Assembly: GCA_963693365.1 (NCBI GenBank)
Contig: CAVNZM010000002.1
Span: forward strand, 3,658,001 to 3,722,000
Direction of reading: 5' to 3'
Origin: Amoebidium appalachense
Taxonomy: Eukaryota; Ichthyosporea
DNA: 64,000 nt
Position 1 is the first letter of the stretch. Each line of letters opens with the position of its first letter. The position numbers and the translations under genes were made by a program. A model generated the notes under the pieces. That model was not told the origin of the DNA and did no database searches. It saw only the letters and a list, made by a program, of their open reading frames with translations. Of this stretch, positions 55,324-64,000 are shown piece by piece.

Positions 55324-57659
55324 ATGCAAATACTGTATTCAGCTAATCACACACTGTATAATTGAACACAGGCCGGATTTCTCAGCAGCCTAGCCAACTG
55401 TGTATCTGCCACCCTCGGCCCCGGAATCCTCTGCATCCCCTCGGCTTTTGCGCAAACGGGGTGGGCATTGGGCACTGGGCTTCTAATTTTGGGTCTGTGT
55501 GCAGCCATGTTTGGGCTGCATCTGCTGGTATGCTGTGCACACAAGTGGGGGGGCACACACACGTCATATGCATCGGTGGCGAGAAAGAGTTGGCCGAGAT
55601 ATGCACTGCTGGTGGAGATAGTCATGACAAATGCATGCCTGCTAGGTACGTATGTGTCTGTTGTTCATGAGCGTTTTTTTCCTAAGGTTTATCTCCCTCC
55701 CTCCCCCCCCCCACCCCCCCCCTCCCCCCCCTCCCCTCCCCCCTCTCATTCCTCATCCTTTTGCAGTGTTACTCATCTCACTCTTTTCATTATTCTTCTT
55801 TTTCTTTAATTTATTTTTCTTGTTTTTTTGTTGTTTTTACGATTTTGATACCCTAGGTACACACGTGTGCCCGTGCTTCATGGACAGTTTTTCTTTCTCT
55901 CTTTCTTGTCTTTTCTCTTTCTGTTTTTTTTTTCCCCCCTCTTTTTTTAACCATTCAACATGATAGACCCCTTCTCCAGTGTCAGTGTACCTGTTGCACA
56001 GACGAAATAAAATCCTTACGCTGCATAATTTTTGAATGTTCCAAAATTTTGCGTGAGCTCTTGAACCCAATTAATCGGAGGAAGACTCGTTCTTACCTCT
56101 TTTTAATCGTTTCCCTGCAGGCATGATTCCCTTCCCCATCGTCTTTGGCGACCTTCTACCCGACCTGGCACGGGTAAGCACCTTAGTCATGCAGCCTTCC
56201 ATCCGCTTCCCTCTCCTCCACTCCTTCTTCTCATACACACAGCTATGCACACATTCGAGCAGCTCACGCACTCGCGGGCACATTTGGTCACAGACATACG
56301 CGTGGGCATACATATGCACTTACACACAGACCGTCTGAAACACACACAAACCTTACACAACGTATTTTGATACAAGCAAATGACTAGGTTTCACCACTTT
56401 CTAAAGAAATTGGGGACAGCCAATCAATCCAAAGCTGCATGTTTTTTCTGCTCGTGTTTCTTCGCTTTTTTGCCTTTTTAACGGCCTGTTTTTTACCTCT
56501 CGAATCTTTTAATTTCTCGCTTGCCTAAAAATCCAAACACCGCCGCACACAGCAGTACATCAGGCCAGTTTTGTGTGCAGCTGATCTCACATCTCCAAAT
56601 CTCCTACACACTGTCTAACAACAGTTATATCACCAGACGCTAGGTGCATCCGAAGACACCATCCTCGTATCCCGCACATTCTGGATATCCGTTTGCTGCC
56701 TGGGAATCGCGTTCCCCCTAGGCCTCCTCCCAAACCTCAACCAAATGCGCTTCATTTCCTACTTCGTTGCAGGGAGCCTCCTATACGTCACCATTCTCTC
56801 TGTTCTATATTTAGCTCATCCCAGCCAAACACATCTCCTTGATCCGTGTGTCAGTGTGTCTTATGCAGAGGAGTGTAGGGGGGAGGTGGTGGCTGTGACT
56901 CCACCTGGTTTCATGCACGTCAAGGCCCTCTCCATATTTCTGGTATGTAGCTATTGCTGCCCCTCCCTCCCCCCCACCCCGCACTCCTCCCCCTCTCCCT
57001 CCCCTCCCCCCCCCCCTTCCCCCCCCTCCCCCCCCCTCCCTTCTTCCCTCACCATTTCCTCCACTCCCTCCGGCCTCCCACCCTCCAAACTCATTCACAC
57101 ATACACAGGGCGGGGTTGGGGGGAGGGGGTTGGGGGGGGGGGGGGGGGGCACTGTGCTTTCCAGTTAGTACTTTAAGAAAAGGATACTGCAGTTCAAAAC
57201 ATTTGCATGGTACTGGTGGTGTGGTGGTGGGTGGATACCCCCCAAAGACATCAAAACTTTACAAAAGGCAAGCCTTTCAAATCTTTCAGAATGTGCCAGT
57301 GTGCTTGTATACATATGGGTTTGGTGGGGCCTGGGCCGGGACCGAGGCCAGGCCCCGGGGCCCCGGGGGGAAGGGGGGAGGATTTGGCCCCAGGACCGAA
57401 CCTACTTGCAATCAAGCATCGTTATGGCTTTATCTACATTACTCACAAACTCCCCTCCTCCCCCCTCCCCCCTCCCTTGAGCGCCCCTCCCCCCTTCCCC
57501 CCCCCCCCCCCCCAGCCTCCCTCCCCCCCCCCCCCCCCAGCTCCCTCTCCCTCTCCCTCCCCCTTCCCCCCCCCCCCCCCCTCCCCCTCCCCCCCCCCCC
57601 CCCTCACCGCCAAAAAAAAAAACAACCAAAACCCACCCAACCACCCGGCAGGCCCCTCT

Positions 57660-57691
<32 letters not shown>

Positions 57692-58928
57692 ACACACACA
57701 CACATGTATTCCACTCGCACACATAGTTTGCATTCTACTGCCACCCAATCATCTTCAACATCTATAATGAAATGCGCAAACCCTCGGTCGGCGCCGTCAA
57801 CCGCGTAATTCTGCCGTGGGCAGGAATTATGCTTGTGGCCTACAGCGTGGTGGGGCTCAGCAGCTACCACACGTATGGGGCCAAAACACAATCGAACATG
57901 CTTGAAAATTGGCCTCTCACGTGGCCGGCTGCGGTTGGGCGCGCGGGGATCTGCTTTGCTGTGATCATGGCTTATGTGCTGTTTATTCAACCTACAAGAG
58001 AGGTATGTGTGCGTGTGTGTCTGTGAGTCTGTGTGATCTTATCGCAGTGACACATACTTTCCTGGCCCTCTGCCCCTCTCCCACCTCCCCCTCCCCCTTC
58101 CCCCCCCCCCCCCACCACCACCACCACCTTCTCCAACCACCACCCCCGTTTCTTCGCTCCCCCCCCCTCCCCCCCCCCCCCCCCCCCCACCACCACCTCC
58201 CCCACTCCACCCCCCCATCTGCCTCTTCTCCCTTACCCCCACCCCCTGCTATCAATCCCTCCCTTAAACCCACCCCCCATCTATTTTTCCAAAATATAAC
58301 TTTTGCCTAGAGATTTTAAGGAAGCAGCAGTTACCAACAAATCACAACTGTTAAGCAAAAAACGGGGGGGAAGGGTGGGAGGGGGGAGGGGGGTGGGGGG
58401 AGGGGGGGGGACGGACGAAAAAAATCAAAAAATAAACCTAACTGATCACACAATCACACACCCATACAGAATGTATCGCACCTCGTTAACAACCTACTCC
58501 GACTTTCGGGCAAGTCCACCCTGACTGCAAAGACCCACCCACTACAGCGACACCTCAAAACCATCATCTCTATGGGCTACATTCTGATAACATACTCTGT
58601 AGCAGTAATAGTGGAGGATTTGGGTACTGCGTTTGCGGTTTTGGGTGCTACGGACGGTATATTGGTGTGCTATGTGCTACCTGGGATTCTATATATGGGA
58701 AGCTTCAGGTATAGTTGGGGTAAAAGTTATAGAAATCATGCAAGTACGAGTGTGAAAGTTCATAGTGTAGGGGTAGGGGATTGTGAAAAGGGCGGTGAAG
58801 GTGCGGTGGGTGGCGGCGAGAGGGAGGAGAGGTCGACGGTTGAGAGGTTGAGGTATGTGGGCGCGGTGATGATGGTGGTGGTGGGCATGCTGTATATGCC
58901 GCTGGGCATATATTCCGCAGTTGCCTAG
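54401..58928 (+). CDS. Amino acid transporter of the AAAP family (SLC38/AVT type)
   Basis: Six exons in phase: 54401-54793, 55372-55645, 56121-56173, 56625-56942, 57727-58002, 58470-58928 (590 residues; the fourth could instead begin at 56637, removing four residues). AAAP proteins are secondary transporters with about 11 membrane helices that move amino acids with protons or sodium. Exon 1 encodes a hydrophilic, Ser/Thr-rich cytosolic N-terminus of about 130 residues. The membrane part opens with the family signature LGPGILCIPSAFAQTGW and continues with several strongly hydrophobic stretches (for example LLILGLCAAMFGLHLLV and FWISVCCLGIAFPLGLLP). It contains the conserved FAFYCHPIIFNIYNEM and ends with MMVVVGMLYMPLGIYSAV. 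A Cys-containing hydrophilic loop (DPCVSVSYAEEC) probably faces outward. Substrate and membrane are not determinable. Introns carry T-G and C/CA tracts. Confidence 0.88.
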
Positions 58929-59009
58929 TATGGACATGCTCTTGGCTAAGATGGGCATGCTGTTGCCTAAAAAGGGCATCCTGTTGCCCAATATGGGCAT
59001 ATGGTTGTG
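58882..59009. repeat. Tandem repeat overlapping the transporter stop codon
   Basis: Five to six imperfect ~21-26-bp units of TGGGCATGCTGTTGCCTAA. The first two encode the last residues of the transporter and contain its TAG; the rest continue into the 3' flank. Confidence 0.75.
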
Positions 59010-61125
<2,116 letters not shown>

Positions 61126-61567
61126 TCATACAGTATTTGCAATAAAAATAATGAACATCGCGGTACAAATTGCACTAGCAAGATCATAAGTGGTAGCAAC
61201 AAGACCAGTTGCACCGTTAGTCTTCCGCGGCTCCAAATTCTGCATGTAAGACCTCTTCATTGAATGATCTATCAGCAATCCCGTGTCCCTTGCCTTATTG
61301 GGAAAGTCGTCGTCTCCATACCCATGCAGCACCCTTCTTCAGTGTTGAGTTAAGGTGGACGGGTGTTCCCCAGTGCATAAAGTCAGTCATATAGCTCGGG
61401 GGGGTGGCGGGAACCAAATCTTTCCCATAAACCAATCGGTATTTAATCACGTGACTAAGAAGAATGTGGTGGAGGCTTCTCTGGCTCTCGCAGTGTAAGT
61501 TGGTCATCTGTGTAGAGACTGTTGCTGGTGTCTCGGTGGCGCTGTGTGTGTGTGTGTGTATGTTTTT

Positions 61568-61599
<32 letters not shown>

Positions 61600-61651
61600 G
61601 GGGGAGGGAGGGAGGGGGTGGGTGGGTGGGGGGAAGGGGGGAAGGGATTGA

Positions 61652-61683
<32 letters not shown>

Positions 61684-61863
61684 TGGTGGTGGTGGTGGGG
61701 GGAGGGGGGGGGATTGAATTGTGTGTATGTGTGTGTGGGGGGGGGGGGGGGGGGGGGGGGGGGGGAGGGAGGGAGGGAGGGAGGGATTAGTAATAGTGTT
61801 GCCAGGTGTACATGTCTGCCTGTGTCTCTTTTTGTGTGTATATATTGGAATTATATATATATA

Positions 61864-61910
<47 letters not shown>

Positions 61911-62420
61911 CATACATACATACATATATATATATATATATGCATCATTGCATGTCAAAAAAAAAACCAAAGGGTCTAATTAGCTTCATTTGCGTCAGGC
62001 TGAACGGTAGAGGAGGGCAGAAGACTCTGACGGTGTGTGGGACCACTTCTGGAACGTCCCAACACCTACTACACATTTTCCCCCCCGGTTTTTGTTTAAC
62101 TTTGTTTGTTTTTCTCCCGCTTGATTCAGTCACTAAATAAGGCTAATCGACTCGTTTCTTCACCGATCATAAAAGGTGCACGAAAACAGCTCTCACCTGC
62201 ATTCTGTCCAGCGGTTGAGCGATCGAGGATCCCCAAATGTTATCACCGCCGGCTTGTTTCTTCCTTGTTGAAAGTCTGATTCCAAACTTTCTGTTTGGTT
62301 TTTGCGGCCAAATCCCCCTCCAACCTAAGTGCCATTTCGATTGCAAGAAGTGATGCAAGAGCCCCCCCGCGCGAAAATCCGGTCAAATAAACGGTAGGTA
62401 TGCCCGGTTGCTCGGGAGAA
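61126..62420 (-). pseudogene. Class-3 (fungal-type) lipase, frame-disrupted
   Basis: Two exons on the minus strand: about 62404-62197, 5' border uncertain, and 61541-61126, joined in phase (TGC AG / C). Class-3 lipases are Ser-His-Asp hydrolases of acylglycerols. Seen: nucleophile motif TGFSRGGALASLL (GxSxG, Phe and Arg where His and Leu are usual), VITFGDPRSLN (the TFGxPR block), VYGKDLVPATPP with the acid Asp, MHWGTPVHL and IDHSMKRSYM near the expected His. Two breaks: the GxSxG frame and the TFGDPR frame differ by one base, possibly at the five-base run 62314-62318. The HWGTPVHL frame and the DHSMKRSY frame also differ by one at about 61328-61342. Either a decaying gene or two homopolymer/indel errors. 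A hydrophobic tail (AICTAMFIIFIANTV) ends at TGA 61126. Upstream exons were not found. Confidence 0.7.
61852..61940. repeat. (AT)n microsatellite
   Basis: A TA tract with GATATA and CATACATA interruptions within the lipase intron. It is the only sizeable AT-dinucleotide repeat in a window dominated by CA/GT and C/G runs. Confidence 0.95.
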
Positions 62421-62859
62421 TTTCCGGTGGAGTTTTTATCGGAAGTAATTGTTGAGATCAGAAGCCAGGGGAGGGTTAAGATGTGTGTGTGCGTGTTTTT
62501 TTTTGGGAGTGGTTGCAACATGTGTGTTGGGGGGGGGGGGGGGGGGGGGGGGGGCGGGCGAGCGTGCGTTCGTGCGTGCATGTGTATTTGTGCGCGCGCG
62601 CGCGTGTGTGTCTTTGTGTTTGTTACGTGTGAGAGCGTCTTCAAAGTTTGTCCGTGTGTGCGTGTGTCCATGTGTGCACATGTGTGCGTGCGTGTGTGCG
62701 TGAGTGCAGTACGTGTGACGTGTGTGTGTGTTTGTGTGCGTGCGTATGTGCATGTGTGCGTGAGTGCAGTACGTGTGACGTGTGTGTGTGTGCGTGTGTG
62801 CGTGTGTGCGTGTGTGTGTGCGTGTGTGCGTGTGTGCGTGTGTGTGTGTGCGTGTGTGC

Positions 62860-62941
<82 letters not shown>

Positions 62942-64000
62942 CACGTGCACGTGTCCAGCGGGAAATAGCTAATATAGAGGGTAGCTACTAGCTAGTATTG
63001 GCCGCAAATTCATTATAACATCGATTAGATTATATGTAGTAAAGTTTATAGTCCCAAAACACTCGACCTCGTGGCTTTGTGGGCGGCCATATTGATGGCA
63101 TCTCGATCGGTTGGTGATGGTATGCAGTCACATTCCTCGGTTAAATTGCTTTCTTCTTATTGAATCAGCCCCCGTGGCATCAGACTTCTATTACATTTAA
63201 CGGGCATGTTGCAGCCTACTGATTATAACAGAGTACTATCCAGTAACAGCGGGCTGGAGGTGCCCAGAAAATAAATTAAATTGAAAATAACTCCACAAAA
63301 CCAATGACTGAAAAGACAGTAATATACCAAAGGCCCTCTCTACACACCGCAATTATCGTATTCTCACGGATCGACCAGCTGGGTGGAACATAGATAAAGT
63401 TGCCCACGCACAAATAGAATCACCGATTGCTCCCTACATGATAGATACGAAGTCGGGTTTTTTGCCCTGGACATTTATATACCTATTTTATATGCTTGTT
63501 TTTTGGAATTTTCAGCTGAATCCATCCCCACTGTAGGTTTTTTTTCTCGTTCTCCATTTCCTGTTGTTCTTTTTCGAGTCCATTCCTTCAAATTCCTCAA
63601 CTTACCGTTAATTTTTTTTTGCGGTAGGCGATTGCAGAACATTCGCTGTGTGGAACAGAAATTCTAGAACCGAAGCTGCCCTGTCACCTGTCGTTGGCCA
63701 CGGCTGGGCTTATCTGCAACAAAACAAAGCTTTATATACGGGCACCAGCTTCATTTCCACCGCGCTTTCTCTTCTGGCGTGTACGAAACTCTAATGAGTC
63801 GGAATTCGTAAGGACCTCAAGCTTGAATTCACCTATTCGGCCCTTTGGGTACTGGAAAAACAATGCTCCGAGTAAAAAACTGTTCGTGATTTAGTACGTA
63901 TACCAAGCATTTCCGGAAAGACAAGCGCCCCGAGTACCAGTATATTTTAATCCCAAACAAAAGTAATAGCAATTCTTCTCAAGTTTACTTTCTGTATCGC
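62421..64000. other. Right end of window, no recognised gene
   Basis: Poly-G (62528-62554), GT/GC-rich alternation with a direct repeat of GTGCGTGAGTGCAGTACGTG (62695 and 62755), and (GT)n (62867-62937). Then comes about 1 kb of AT-rich unique sequence. The frame 63694-63894 (66 codons) has no recognisable feature. The 5' part of the lipase gene would be expected here but was not identified. Confidence 0.55.

Noticed and set aside
63694-63894. 66-codon frame at the right end
   Set aside because: No recognisable feature and no support from neighbouring exons.

Overview
The window is nuclear DNA of an intron-rich eukaryote. There is no operon structure, and protein-coding exons of 45-460 bp are separated by introns filled with poly-C/poly-G, (CA)n/(GT)n, (CT)n and similar tracts. 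A complete 12-exon carnitine palmitoyltransferase 1 gene starts with the animal-type N-terminus MAEAHQAV and has the two membrane segments of the mitochondrial outer-membrane enzyme. With it are a full-length 17-exon ANKZF1/Vms1 gene and an LRR protein with an LRRC28/LRRC58-like cysteine tail. Together these suggest an animal relative, most likely a unicellular holozoan such as an ichthyosporean. The taxonomy is inference. All exon models were built by eye from conserved family motifs, GT..AG borders and phase agreement; no search was run.

Layout. 1-4754 (+): 3' part of a leucine-rich-repeat gene, 8 visible exons. 6943-8021 (+): Arf-family GTPase, 2 exons. 9555-10889 (-) and 11889-13049 (+): two intronless, divergently transcribed paralogues sharing an unusual single C2H2 finger, with a 1-kb common spacer. 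13050-16871: repeat-filled spacer. 16872-30425 (-): ANKZF1/Vms1 homologue, 719 aa. 31759-45578 (-): CPT1, 795 aa; its 3.8-kb fifth intron carries a Penelope-like reverse transcriptase remnant. 45579-54400: spacer containing a ~3.2-kb inverted repeat with arms of 0.8-0.9 kb. 54401-58928 (+): AAAP/SLC38-type amino acid transporter, 6 exons. 61126-62420 (-): class-3 lipase remnant with two apparent frameshifts. 62421-64000: no recognisable gene.

How the parts relate. The genes are housekeeping functions with no shared pathway: vesicle traffic (Arf), rescue of stalled ribosomes (ANKZF1), mitochondrial fatty-acid import (CPT1), amino acid transport and lipid hydrolysis. The more novel content is in the non-coding part. 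A dispersed repeat ends in GCATTC followed by poly-C (sometimes then poly-A). It occurs as short, middle and 1.2-kb copies and lies just 3' of the reverse transcriptase, so it looks like the 3' end of a retroelement whose 5'-truncated copies seed the poly-C tracts. Several introns also begin with (GT)n and end with (CA)n or (C)n on the transcribed strand, so their two ends could pair in the pre-mRNA.

Limits. Long homopolymers are prone to sequencing and assembly error, so tract lengths and the lipase frameshifts are provisional. First exons in untranslated regions cannot be seen.
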